Positions 1 through 8,926 of a DNA stretch of 64,000 nt are shown one piece after another. Each line of letters begins with the position of its first letter. The first letter of the stretch is position 1. The stretch comes from an uncultured Duncaniella sp. (GTDB lineage Bacteria > Bacteroidota > Bacteroidia > Bacteroidales > Muribaculaceae): contig CAJUSW010000012.1 of assembly GCA_910589485.1 (NCBI GenBank), forward strand, positions 26,220 through 90,219. Direction: 5' to 3'. The position numbers and the translations under genes were made by a program. The notes below the pieces were generated by a model. That model ran no database searches and was not told the origin of the DNA. It saw only the letters and a list, made by a program, of their open reading frames with translations.

Positions 1-347
1 TTGAAATCCTTCATTGCGGGGAAATCAATCTCTATCATAATGTTCCCGTCATCTTCCCATTGGAAATAGCGCTTGAAATCCACCCCGTCGATATCATTGC
101 CTTCATATACGTTACCGCCGGTCTCCAGCTTGGCCGAATCGACACGGTTGGACGTATGGGGCACCCCTGAGAACTTGCAGTACACACGGGTGAGATCGTT
201 GCGGAAGTCCACGCTGTCAACCTTGACGGCGAGAGTGGCGTCAGGGGTCGAGGAATACTTTCTCACCACCTTGGCACCCAAAGGCATAGCCATCATTGAG
301 GCGATGAATACTGAGAGAATAACGCGTGATGAATTAGAGAGTGACAT
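1..347 (-). CDS. Secreted protein of unknown function (N-terminal part, cut by window edge)
   Basis: An open frame runs from an ATG at 345-347 to the left edge without a stop, giving about 115 residues. It starts with a basic N-terminus and a hydrophobic stretch ending around Pro-Leu-Gly-Ala-Lys, which looks like a signal peptide, so the product is probably exported to the periplasm or cell surface. The rest is polar and mentions no domain I recognise; a phrase PHTSNRVDS and many Asp/Val residues suggest a beta-rich fold. It is transcribed away from the SusR-like gene, with a TAATTTTG promoter box just upstream. The function cannot be assigned because most of the protein is outside the window. 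Confidence 0.7.
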   Translation of the reverse strand, partial: MSLSNSSRVILSVFIASMMAMPLGAKVVRKYSSTPDATLAVKVDSVDFRNDLTRVYCKFSGVPHTSNRVDSAKLETGGNVYEGNDIDGVDFKRYFQWEDDGNIMIEIDFPAMKDF

Positions 348-370
348 CCGAATAAAAGTTGAATAGTTTG

Positions 371-378
371 CAAAATTA
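371..378 (-). promoter_or_regulatory. -7 box for the left-edge secreted gene
   Basis: TAATTTTG on the minus strand matches the Bacteroidetes -7 consensus TAnnTTTG and lies about 24 bases upstream of the ATG at 347. Confidence 0.45.
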
Positions 379-571
379 ACGAAAAAAAATGACACTGCCA
401 TCCCGCCCGCGGGATAAAAACGCTCATCGGCACCGGCGATGGCAACATCATATATATAACACCCGGGCGGTAGTCTTTTGTTTTCCAGCCCACTTGAATT
501 AGCTTGACAAATCCGTTAGGAACAACCTAAAATTTCAGCCTCTACTATTTTCATATTGCGGTAATTATTTT

Positions 572-579
572 TAACTTTG
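572..579 (+). promoter_or_regulatory. -7 box for the SusR-like regulator
   Basis: TAACTTTG matches the Bacteroidetes -7 consensus. Its last base is only 8 bases before the ATG at 588, so transcription would begin at or within a few bases of the start codon. This also rules out the GTG at 579 as a start. Confidence 0.5.
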
Positions 580-587
580 TGTCAGCA

Positions 588-2345
588 ATGAAGATTTACT
601 GGCTTATAATCATAGCGGTTTTGACCCTTCTTCCGGTCCAAGGCATCGCTTTGGACAATAAAGCTATGTCGGATTCGCTCATGGCCCAGCTCGATGAGGT
701 AATATCCAACCGCGACATATACCTTAAGGAAAAGGAATCGCGACTCGACTCGTTGCACCGCCGACTCGAATCAGCCACCGGACACCGGGAGAAGTTCGAC
801 CTCCTCGGGATGCTGTTTGGCGAGTACCACCCCTTCAACGCCGACTCGGCCTATGCCATAAGCATCAGGCAGGAAGCCGAAGCCAAAGCCACGGGCAACA
901 CATCATATATAATGAACGCCCGCATGAACCGCGCCAATATACTCAGCGCCACAGGCATGTATCACGAGACACTGAGACTGATCGACTCGATACATTCCCA
1001 CGAGGTCCCCGACTACCTGCGACCATATTATTACCACACCAAGCGCACCGTGTATGGTCGGCTTGCCGACTATGCGGCATTCCCTCCCGAAAAGAAGTAT
1101 TACGAACTGCTCACCGACCTGTATCGCGACTCTCTGTTGGGCGTGAACGCTCCCGGCAGCCTGTTTCACAACGTGATCAAGGCCGACCAGCTGAATGTGC
1201 ACGGCCGTCCGGCCGAGGCCATCGAGATGCTCCAGCGCTTCATGGACACCAACACCCTGTCGGACCACGACAGGGCCATCTGTGCATGGACCCTCTCGGA
1301 ATCGTTCGCAAAGACCGGCGACACCGACAGCCAGAAAATACAATTGCTCATATCGGCCATCTCCGATATGAAATCGGCCGTGAGGGAATACGTATCCTTA
1401 CGTCAGCTCGCATTGATGCTATATAAGGAAGGGGACCTCGACCGTGCCTACCGCTTCCTCACCATCGCCGTCGACGACGCGGCCAAATGCAACGCACGCC
1501 AGCGCATAGTGGAACTCAACGACTCCTACCCTATGATCAACGGCATATATGTAGAGACCGTGAGGAATCAGAAACGGTCGCTCGAGCACACCATATTCAT
1601 AATAACCATCCTGTCGCTGGTGCTCATCGGATTGCTGTTCTATATGCGCAAGCAGATGATACGTATAGCAAAGGCCCGCAAAGAGGTGGAGGAGACCAAC
1701 ATCCGCCTCCACAGCCTCAACACCCAGCTCTCCGACTCCAACCATAAGCTCTATGAGCTGAACAACCAGCTCACCGAGACCAACGAAAAACTCAACGACC
1801 TCAACACACGCCTCTCGCTCTCCAACGATAAACTCAGCGAGGCATATTCGGCCATAGCTGAGATATCCGAGCTCAAGGAGGTGTACATAGGCCGGTACAT
1901 GGACCAATGCCTCGCCTATATCGAAAAGCTCGATGAATACCGCAAGTCGATAGGCAAACTGCTCAACAGCGGTAAATCGGACGATCTCAAAAAGCTCGTG
2001 AAATCCTCAGCCCTCATCGACGAGGAGCTGAAACTGTTCTATGACCAGTTTGACAAAACGTTCCTCAATCTCTTCCCCACATTTGTCGAGGACTTCAACG
2101 ACCTGCTGATGCCCGAGGAATCGATCATACCCAAAAAGGCCGGAGGGCTTAACGCCGAGTTACGCATATTCGCGCTCATACGCCTGGGAATATCCGACAG
2201 CGACAAGATAGCCAAGTTCCTGCGCTATTCACTCACCACAATCTACAATTACCGCACCAAGGTAAGGAACAAAGCCAAAGGCGACCGCAACAAGCTTGAA
2301 GCCGAAGTCATGAACATCGGACGCAACGGACAGAGCCGGCCGTAG
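588..2345 (+). CDS. SusR-like membrane-anchored regulator (TPR, DUF6377-type)
   Basis: Probable transcriptional activator of the adjacent glycan locus. The 585-residue protein has a signal peptide (about residues 1-22), an N-terminal helical half with TPR-like character that would lie in the periplasm, one membrane segment at about 335-353 (followed by MRKQ), a long coiled coil rich in Leu-Asn-Asp heptads (about 365-430), and a C-terminal helix-turn-helix around 530-570 (GISDSDKIAKFL then a YNYRTKVRN recognition-like helix). This order is that of SusR, which senses sugar in the periplasm and binds DNA in the cytoplasm. The GTG at 579 lies inside the promoter box, so ATG 588 is chosen. The next gene downstream is susC, the usual partner. 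The family call is strong; the inducing sugar is inference. Confidence 0.85.
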   Translation: MKIYWLIIIAVLTLLPVQGIALDNKAMSDSLMAQLDEVISNRDIYLKEKESRLDSLHRRLESATGHREKFDLLGMLFGEYHPFNADSAYAISIRQEAEAKATGNTSYIMNARMNRANILSATGMYHETLRLIDSIHSHEVPDYLRPYYYHTKRTVYGRLADYAAFPPEKKYYELLTDLYRDSLLGVNAPGSLFHNVIKADQLNVHGRPAEAIEMLQRFMDTNTLSDHDRAICAWTLSESFAKTGDTDSQKIQLLISAISDMKSAVREYVSLRQLALMLYKEGDLDRAYRFLTIAVDDAAKCNARQRIVELNDSYPMINGIYVETVRNQKRSLEHTIFIITILSLVLIGLLFYMRKQMIRIAKARKEVEETNIRLHSLNTQLSDSNHKLYELNNQLTETNEKLNDLNTRLSLSNDKLSEAYSAIAEISELKEVYIGRYMDQCLAYIEKLDEYRKSIGKLLNSGKSDDLKKLVKSSALIDEELKLFYDQFDKTFLNLFPTFVEDFNDLLMPEESIIPKKAGGLNAELRIFALIRLGISDSDKIAKFLRYSLTTIYNYRTKVRNKAKGDRNKLEAEVMNIGRNGQSRP

Positions 2346-2412
2346 TGAATGCTCTCCACACCCACGCCCTAATCCTCGGCAACCCTCCCTGAATACAATA
2401 AGTAACGCATGG

Positions 2413-2438
2413 TCCCGGCCCCTAAATGGCCGGGATTT
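2413..2438 (+). terminator. Terminator after the SusR-like gene
   Basis: A perfect 8-bp stem TCCCGGCC / GGCCGGGA with a 7-base loop is followed by ATTTCT. It separates the regulator from the susC operon, so the two are probably transcribed separately. Confidence 0.65.
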
Positions 2439-2530
2439 CTGTCTCCATCCGCTCGATTTCAGCTACATAAATTGCCACTTCAAAAACAGCTTATTCATTA
2501 TAAATCAACCTACTAATATCCCAAAAGCAC

Positions 2531-2581
2531 TACTTTTTAAGTACATGACATTGACACGGCCATTTCCTATGTATAACTTTG
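2531..2581 (+). promoter_or_regulatory. Promoter and possible operator of the susC operon
   Basis: TTGAC at 2551 and TAACTTTG at 2574-2581 are spaced 23 bases apart, as expected for -33 and -7 boxes. Just upstream, TACTT-TTT-AAGTA (2531-2543) is an inverted repeat placed where an activator such as the SusR-like protein could bind. The promoter is well supported; the operator role is inference. Confidence 0.55.
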
Positions 2582-2617
2582 CCGTATCCAAACCATTTAA
2601 ATTTAATATCACGAATA

Positions 2618-5608
2618 ATGGAAAAGTGCAACTATTCTCTACGGCACCTGTTCCTATGGCTTATCATTATGCTGGGCTGTAATATAGCCTCGGCTCAGAA
2701 AATAAGCGTTACGGGAACGGTAAGTGACCCGACCGGCGAACCACTCATAGGTGTAAGCATCACGGTCAAAGACTCTAAAACCGGCACTACAACCGACATC
2801 GACGGCAACTATGCAATAGAGGTCGATTCCAAAGCCACCCTCCGTTTCTCCTATGTGGGCTACGATGCCCAGGACATTCCGGTCAACGCCCGAAGCGTGA
2901 TCAATGTGGAGATGAAAGAAAATGTCGAGATGCTGAGCGAAGTAGTAGTGATCGGCTACGGCACAATGGATAAAAAGGAACTCACCTCGGCCATTTCTCA
3001 TGTAAGCGAAAAGGACTTCCTCACCGTGAGCTCACTCGACCCCTCAATGATGATCCAGGGCAAGGTGCCCGGCGTATCGATCACCAATACCGGAGCCGGC
3101 GACCCCAACAATCAGGCAAGCATCCAGATACGTGGCGTGTCATCGCGCTCAGCCGGCCTCGGCCCGCTCATCGTGATCGACGGTGTGCCCGGAGGCAATC
3201 TCACCAACATCAACCCCAACGACATAGCATCGTTCGACATCCTGAAGGACGGCGCCGCATCGGCCATCTACGGCACACGCGGCTCCAACGGCGTGATCGT
3301 GGTAACCACCAAGAAAGGCAGCAAGGATGGCAACACCCACGCATCCTACCAGGGTAATTTCGCATGGGATGTGATGAAAAAGGAGCTTGACATGCTGAGC
3401 GCCCAGGACTTCCGCGAGGTGCGTCTCGGCTGGGGCGACCGCGGTGTCAACCTCGGCGGTAATCTCGACTGGCTCGACGCAGTGTCGCGCACAGGCTTCA
3501 CCATGCAACACACCCTCACCATCAGCGGCGGTAACGACAAGAGCAACTATCGCGTGAGCGCCGACTATCGCGATGCCAACGGTATCGACCTCCGCTCCAA
3601 GCGTGAGGAATATGGTGCGCGTGCCTCAGTGATGCACACCACCAAGGGTGGACTGTTCACCATACAGATGAATGTGGCTCCACGTATTATCTACCGCGAC
3701 CAGGCCGACTGGAGCGTGTTCAAGGATGCCCTCGAGGCCAACCCCACCACCCCCTTGATGAATCCCCAGAATCCGGCCCAGTACTACAACTTCTTCGGTC
3801 AGATCGTGGGCAGCAACCCTGTGGAGCGCCAGTTGCTGGAGCAGGACCACGCCGACACCAAACTGCTCGACTGGGACGGCACCATCAAACTCAATCTCCT
3901 CCCGCTACTCGCCAAGGACGGCAGCAGCAACCATCATCTCTCAACCCAGGTAATGTTCGCCGACCACCAGTACAGCAACAACAACTCCTACTTCCGCCCC
4001 TCCACAAGCACCAACTCCATCAACGATGGCCACGACGGCGTTGCATCCCGCTCCTACTCCAAGGAACGCCAGTATGTGGTGGAATGGCTCACCAATTATA
4101 ATGGCAGGTTTGCCGACAAGCACAACCTCAAGGCTATGGTGGGATACTCCTACCAGTACTCCCAGTACTCAGGCTTCAACGCCGAGAACAAGGACTTCCC
4201 CAACGACGGTCTCGGAGCCGACAATCTCGGCTCCGGCGAATGGGCCAAGGAGGAGGGCGAAGTGATGATGGGCAGCTACCGCAACGACGCTAAACTCATC
4301 TCATTCTTCGGTCGTGTCAGCTACGACTTCGACGGTAAATACCTGTTCACAGCATCTCTGCGCCACGAAGGATCATCCAAATTCGGCGCCAAGCACAAGT
4401 GGGGCAATTTCCCCGCCGTGTCGGCCGGATGGCGCATCTCGCAGGAGGAATTCATGAAAGGGATATCGTGGATCAATGACCTCAAGATCCGTGCCGACTA
4501 CGGTGTAACCGGCAACCAGGACTTCGGGAGCTACCTCTCCATCAACACCATGTCGGGCTTCGGCTATTACTATTACAACGGCAAGTATTTCCAGGTGTGG
4601 GGTCCGGGCAAGAATGTCAACCCCGACCTGAAATGGGAAAAGGGCAAGAACTGGAACGTGGGTCTTGACTTCTCATTGGTCAACAACCGCATCTACGGCT
4701 CGCTGAACTACTTCAACCGTCGCCAGCAGGATCTGCTCGGCAACTATAAGGTGCCCGTTCCCCCCAACATCCACGACGAGACATTCGTCAATGTGGGCAC
4801 CATGAAGAACACCGGCTTCGAGTTTGACATCAATTTCAATGCTGTCGACACCAAGGATTTCTCCTACAACTTCGGAGTGATCGGCACCGTGATGAGCAAT
4901 AAATTCGTGGAATTCAGCAATTCGCAGTATGTAGGCCAGGACTACTACAACGTGTGCGGCACCCAGGATCCATACCCCTTCTACAACCTGCAACGCATCG
5001 AGAAAGGCAAGTCGCTCGGCAACTTCTACATGTGGCGCTACGCCGGCATCAACACCAATGGCGAATGGCTCGTATATGACAAGGACGGCGACATGATACT
5101 CGCCTCCCAGGCCACCGACGAGGACCGCTGCATAGTAGGCAACGGCATGCCCAAGTTCACCATGTCGACAAGCCACAATTTCCGCTACCGCAATTTCGAT
5201 CTCGCCCTCTTCTTCCGTGGAGCGTTCGGCTACGACATCTTCAACATCCACGATTTCTACTACGGCACACGCAACTTCAACGGCAATGTCCTGAAGAAAG
5301 CCTACGGCAAGAACTTTGACATCTCGCCCAACTCCGCTCCGGTAGTAAGCGACTACTTCCTTGAGAAAGGCGACTATTTCAAGCTCGACATGGTGACTCT
5401 CGGCTACACCTTGCGCACCCCCAAATGCCGTTTCCTCGACGGACTGAGAGTCTACGGCACGGTCAAGAACGTGTTCACTCTCACCAAATTCTCGGGCGTG
5501 GATCCCTCCACCTATCAGGTAAACGGACTCGAGCCGGGAGCACAGGGCAGCCGTTCCTACTACCCCTCCACCCGCCAGTTCATAGCAGGCGTACAGCTTG
5601 ATTTCTAA
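2618..5608 (+). CDS. susC: SusC/RagA-family TonB-dependent outer-membrane glycan transporter
   Basis: Outer-membrane active transporter for oligosaccharides, energised by TonB. The 996-residue protein has a signal peptide (to about residue 27, ending ASAQ), a CarboxypepD_reg-like domain at about 30-115 (VTGTVSDPTGEPLIGVS), a short linker with LSEVVVIGYGT typical of SusC proteins, a plug domain (about 125-235, with DGVPGG and ASAIYGTRGSNGVI) and a beta barrel ending in Phe (VQLDF). The ATG at 2618 is chosen because the TTG further upstream lies in the promoter. susD follows 21 bases downstream, and the pair should form the usual pedal-bin complex. The gene symbol is used in the family sense; the substrate is inferred from the locus to be an alpha-glucan. 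Confidence 0.95.
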   Translation: MEKCNYSLRHLFLWLIIMLGCNIASAQKISVTGTVSDPTGEPLIGVSITVKDSKTGTTTDIDGNYAIEVDSKATLRFSYVGYDAQDIPVNARSVINVEMKENVEMLSEVVVIGYGTMDKKELTSAISHVSEKDFLTVSSLDPSMMIQGKVPGVSITNTGAGDPNNQASIQIRGVSSRSAGLGPLIVIDGVPGGNLTNINPNDIASFDILKDGAASAIYGTRGSNGVIVVTTKKGSKDGNTHASYQGNFAWDVMKKELDMLSAQDFREVRLGWGDRGVNLGGNLDWLDAVSRTGFTMQHTLTISGGNDKSNYRVSADYRDANGIDLRSKREEYGARASVMHTTKGGLFTIQMNVAPRIIYRDQADWSVFKDALEANPTTPLMNPQNPAQYYNFFGQIVGSNPVERQLLEQDHADTKLLDWDGTIKLNLLPLLAKDGSSNHHLSTQVMFADHQYSNNNSYFRPSTSTNSINDGHDGVASRSYSKERQYVVEWLTNYNGRFADKHNLKAMVGYSYQYSQYSGFNAENKDFPNDGLGADNLGSGEWAKEEGEVMMGSYRNDAKLISFFGRVSYDFDGKYLFTASLRHEGSSKFGAKHKWGNFPAVSAGWRISQEEFMKGISWINDLKIRADYGVTGNQDFGSYLSINTMSGFGYYYYNGKYFQVWGPGKNVNPDLKWEKGKNWNVGLDFSLVNNRIYGSLNYFNRRQQDLLGNYKVPVPPNIHDETFVNVGTMKNTGFEFDINFNAVDTKDFSYNFGVIGTVMSNKFVEFSNSQYVGQDYYNVCGTQDPYPFYNLQRIEKGKSLGNFYMWRYAGINTNGEWLVYDKDGDMILASQATDEDRCIVGNGMPKFTMSTSHNFRYRNFDLALFFRGAFGYDIFNIHDFYYGTRNFNGNVLKKAYGKNFDISPNSAPVVSDYFLEKGDYFKLDMVTLGYTLRTPKCRFLDGLRVYGTVKNVFTLTKFSGVDPSTYQVNGLEPGAQGSRSYYPSTRQFIAGVQLDF

Positions 5609-5629
5609 ACCTCAGAAAAACTTCGGAAT

Positions 5630-7360
5630 ATGAAACTTACCAATCATATCGCGGCCGCCGCACTCTCTCTCCTGGCACTCGGCAGCTGCACCAATCTCGA
5701 TGAAATCCTCTATGACCAGGTGGGATCCGAGAACTATTACAATACCAAGATGGACGTGATACGTGCCACATTCCGTCCGTTTGAACACGCTTTCTGGAGC
5801 ATAGGCAGCCGCCACGTGCTCAACGAACTCACCGCCGACCAGCTCATCACCCCAACGCGCGACGGATGGTGGTACGACGGTGGCAAATGGGAGCGTCTGC
5901 ACTACCACACATGGACCGTCGATGATCTCGGCGAGGCCCAGACTGAATGGAACGGATGTTTCCAAGGCATAATGCAATGCAACCTCGTGATCGAGGATCT
6001 CAGTCGTTTCACACCCGAGCGTTTCGGCTTCAGCAGTGTAGAGTTCGACAATCTCAAGGCCCAGTGCCGCGCCCTGCGCGCATGGTTCTACCTGCGACTC
6101 CTCGACGCATTCCGCAATGTCCCGCTCGTCACCACTTACAGCGACATGCCCAACAATCCCCAGGTGGAACCCACAGTACTGTTTGACTTCATCGAGAGCG
6201 AATTGCGCGATTGCACCACCCTGCTCGTCAGGAAGGAGGGACTTGGGACCAATGCCAATCTGCAGGGCCAGTGGACCCAGGCTGCCGCCGCATCGCTTCT
6301 GGTGCGCCTCTATCTCAATGCAGGTGTCTACACCGGCCGGGACCGTTACGATGACTGCGCTACTGTGGCCGAGGATATCCTCGCCGGGAAATATGGCGAC
6401 TACAAAGTGGCCGACCGATGGGATGCCGCTTTCGACTGGGACAATGACAAATGCGACGAGGTGATATTCGGCTTCCCCGCATCCAAGGGCTACACCCACT
6501 GGCAGTACGACGGCGACAGCTACGGGTGGACCGTACCGGCCAAGGCTGCCTCCTATTTCGACGACACCAAGTCGGGTGTGGGCCACAACACCAAGTATGC
6601 CGCATCGCCCAGCTACGACCTGGACGGCAACCTCTACACCTACGAGCTCGGCATGCCGGTACAGAACTTCAGGAAGTATCCCGGTGACGTCCGCATGAAA
6701 CTCTACCGCAACCTCGGCGACAGCAAGCGTGAGGGAATGTTCCTCTACGGCTATCTCGAATACACCGACAAGGAAACCGGCAAGACCAAGCGCCTGCAGG
6801 CCCCCGAGCAACCCTACGACCTGTATATCCGCGATGCCGTGGGCAGCTTCCAGTCAATGGCTCCCGACAAATGGCCGTCCAACAAGAGCAGTGTACTCAT
6901 GAACGGCGACCACAACTCGGGATGGCACTTCGTGAAGTACCCGTTCTACAGCGACGACGATCCCAATCAGCTCGAAAGCGACTACACCGAGATACGTCTC
7001 CCCGAGATCATCTACTCGCTCGCCGAGTGCAAGCTGCGCTCAGGGCTCAAGAATGATGCCGCCAAACTGCTCAATTCAGTGCGCAAGCGCAACTATCCGG
7101 CCGAGAATTACGACGATGTACTGTACTCGCCCGAAGGCAATGTGCGCCTCGACGAGACCGAGATGCTTGCCGAATGGGGACGCGAATTCTTCGCTGAAAG
7201 CCGCAGACGCATCGACCTTGTACGCTTCGGCAAATTCAATTCAGGACGCTGGTGGGACAAGACTCCCGACACCGACAATCACACAGCGATATTCCCCATC
7301 ACCCGCACCATCCTCAACTCCAATTCCATACTGGTGCAGAACCCCGGCTACAGCCGATAA
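5630..7360 (+). CDS. susD: SusD/RagB-family glycan-binding surface lipoprotein
   Basis: Surface lipoprotein that caps SusC and presents oligosaccharides to it. The 576-residue protein begins with a lipoprotein signal peptide (lipobox LGSC at about residues 17-20), followed by the helical, TPR-like SusD fold. Family hallmarks include the N-terminal NLDEILYDQV stretch, an LKAQCRALRAWFYLRLLDAFRNVPLV-type helix (about 143-168) and the C-terminal segment with RREFFAESRRRIDLVRFG-like residues near 520-540, here WGREFFAESRRR. It lies between susC and the SusE-like gene with gaps of 21 and 24 bases, so it is co-transcribed. Length is normal for the family. Confidence 0.95.
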   Translation: MKLTNHIAAAALSLLALGSCTNLDEILYDQVGSENYYNTKMDVIRATFRPFEHAFWSIGSRHVLNELTADQLITPTRDGWWYDGGKWERLHYHTWTVDDLGEAQTEWNGCFQGIMQCNLVIEDLSRFTPERFGFSSVEFDNLKAQCRALRAWFYLRLLDAFRNVPLVTTYSDMPNNPQVEPTVLFDFIESELRDCTTLLVRKEGLGTNANLQGQWTQAAAASLLVRLYLNAGVYTGRDRYDDCATVAEDILAGKYGDYKVADRWDAAFDWDNDKCDEVIFGFPASKGYTHWQYDGDSYGWTVPAKAASYFDDTKSGVGHNTKYAASPSYDLDGNLYTYELGMPVQNFRKYPGDVRMKLYRNLGDSKREGMFLYGYLEYTDKETGKTKRLQAPEQPYDLYIRDAVGSFQSMAPDKWPSNKSSVLMNGDHNSGWHFVKYPFYSDDDPNQLESDYTEIRLPEIIYSLAECKLRSGLKNDAAKLLNSVRKRNYPAENYDDVLYSPEGNVRLDETEMLAEWGREFFAESRRRIDLVRFGKFNSGRWWDKTPDTDNHTAIFPITRTILNSNSILVQNPGYSR

Positions 7361-7384
7361 TCAACCTCTGCAAAATCAAGAATC

Positions 7385-8896
7385 ATGAAAATCAAGACTA
7401 TAATCCCCCTCCTTTCCGCACTTGCCCTCACCACAGGGCTTACAGGATGTGAGGGTGAAAAGGACCTCATAATCATCGAGGGAAATCTCCCCATCAAGAC
7501 CTCGGCACTCTACATGGTGGGCGATGCAACGCCCAACGGATGGAGCATCGATGCGCCCACCCCATTCGATGCTTCCGACGAGGATCCGCTGATATTCACA
7601 TGGGAAGGCTCACTTAACGCCGGCGAGATGAAGCTGTGCCTCACCACCGGCAGTTGGGACAGCCCGTTCATTCGTCCCGAGGTGGCAGGGGAAGAGATCG
7701 GCAAGGCGGAGATCTCCGACAAGAAGTTTACAATGCACGCCGGAGATCCCGACGATAAATGGAAAGTAACCGAAGCGGGCATATACACCCTGAGGTTCGA
7801 CCTGCGCAACTGGACCATGAGCTCCACCTATCTCCGAGAGCCCGATGCACCCGTGATCGAGCCTATCGAGGCCGATGCACTCTACATCGTGGGCGATGCC
7901 ACCCCCAACGGATGGAATATCGATGAACCCACCGCCCTGGAGAAAAAATCAAGCTATCTGTATGTCTACGAGGGGATCCTCACCACGGGCGAGATGAAAG
8001 CCTGCATCAGCACCGGTAGCTGGGATGTACAGTTCATCCGCCCGCAATCCGACGGTTGCAAGATCAACATGGATGGTGTCGAGGACAACAGTTTCGTATT
8101 CACCACCGGTCCCGACAATAAGTGGAAAGTGGAGCAGGCAGGTATCTACCGACTCTCGTTCGACCTCTCGACGTGGACCCTCACATGCGAATATGTTGGC
8201 GAATACGAGCCCGCGCCTATCCTATATATGATAGGTGAGGCCACCGATGGCGGATGGAGTCTCGACAACGCCACCGAGATCGAAGCCACGGCCGACAACC
8301 ATGCGATATTCATATGGGAAGGCGAGCTGGGACGCGGCACATTCAAGGCCAGTCTTGTCAAGGACTTCGGAGCATCGTTCTATCGCCCTGCCACTGCCAA
8401 CTGCGAGGTATCATCGGCAGGAGTAGCATCTCACGACATGGTGTTCACCACCGGGCCCGACGACCAGTGGCTCGTGACCGAGGCCGGCAAATACCGCCTC
8501 ACATTCAACACCGAGGAGATGACATTCGATGCCGTGTGTCTTGACGCAACCGTGAAGCCATCGCCTCTATACATGATAGGCGAGGCTACCGCCGGCGGAT
8601 GGAGCCTTGACAACGCCACCGAACTGGCCCCCGTAGAGGGGAAAGAGGGTGAGTACTCCTGGACAGGTACACTCAAGGCAGGCGGCACATTCAAGATATC
8701 CGCTGCCCGTAGCTTTACCGATCCGTTCTATCGCCCCTCCTCATCGTCGTGCGAAGTATCATCTAACGGCATCACCGCTACCGACGTGGTGTACACCACC
8801 GACCCCGATGACCAGTGGAAAGTGGTCACCGAAGGCAAATACGAGATCACTATCAACATAAAGGCAATGACAATCTCAGCCAAATATCTTGACTGA
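7385..8896 (+). CDS. SusE/SusF-like surface lipoprotein with four tandem starch-binding-type repeats
   Basis: Predicted surface glycan-binding lipoprotein. After a lipobox (LTGC, about residue 22) the 503-residue protein consists of four related modules of about 105-115 residues, at roughly 40-155, 163-275, 279-390 and 396-503. Each opens with [AIP]LYM[VI]G[DE]AT..GW, has a central F.RP motif and ends with a DDQWKV..AGKY-type strand, the pattern of SusE/SusF modules that bind alpha-glucans through aromatic residues. SusE and SusF of the starch system carry fewer such modules. Modules 1-2 (VGDATPNGW) and 3-4 (IGEAT.GGWSLDNAT) form two pairs, suggesting duplication of a pair. It sits in the usual SusE position after susD. 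Binding of glucan is inference. Confidence 0.85.
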   Translation: MKIKTIIPLLSALALTTGLTGCEGEKDLIIIEGNLPIKTSALYMVGDATPNGWSIDAPTPFDASDEDPLIFTWEGSLNAGEMKLCLTTGSWDSPFIRPEVAGEEIGKAEISDKKFTMHAGDPDDKWKVTEAGIYTLRFDLRNWTMSSTYLREPDAPVIEPIEADALYIVGDATPNGWNIDEPTALEKKSSYLYVYEGILTTGEMKACISTGSWDVQFIRPQSDGCKINMDGVEDNSFVFTTGPDNKWKVEQAGIYRLSFDLSTWTLTCEYVGEYEPAPILYMIGEATDGGWSLDNATEIEATADNHAIFIWEGELGRGTFKASLVKDFGASFYRPATANCEVSSAGVASHDMVFTTGPDDQWLVTEAGKYRLTFNTEEMTFDAVCLDATVKPSPLYMIGEATAGGWSLDNATELAPVEGKEGEYSWTGTLKAGGTFKISAARSFTDPFYRPSSSSCEVSSNGITATDVVYTTDPDDQWKVVTEGKYEITINIKAMTISAKYLD

Positions 8897-8926
8897 TAAC
8901 TGCCTGACAATAAAGCAACTCTTACA

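Noticed and set aside
579..587. GTG at 579 as start of the SusR-like gene
   Set aside because: It lies within the -7 promoter box, so it would not be transcribed; ATG 588 starts a normal signal peptide.
5612..6811. A 399-codon open frame antisense to susD
   Set aside because: It mirrors susD codon positions, has a Val/Gly/His-rich composition and no promoter; susD is well supported on the plus strand.
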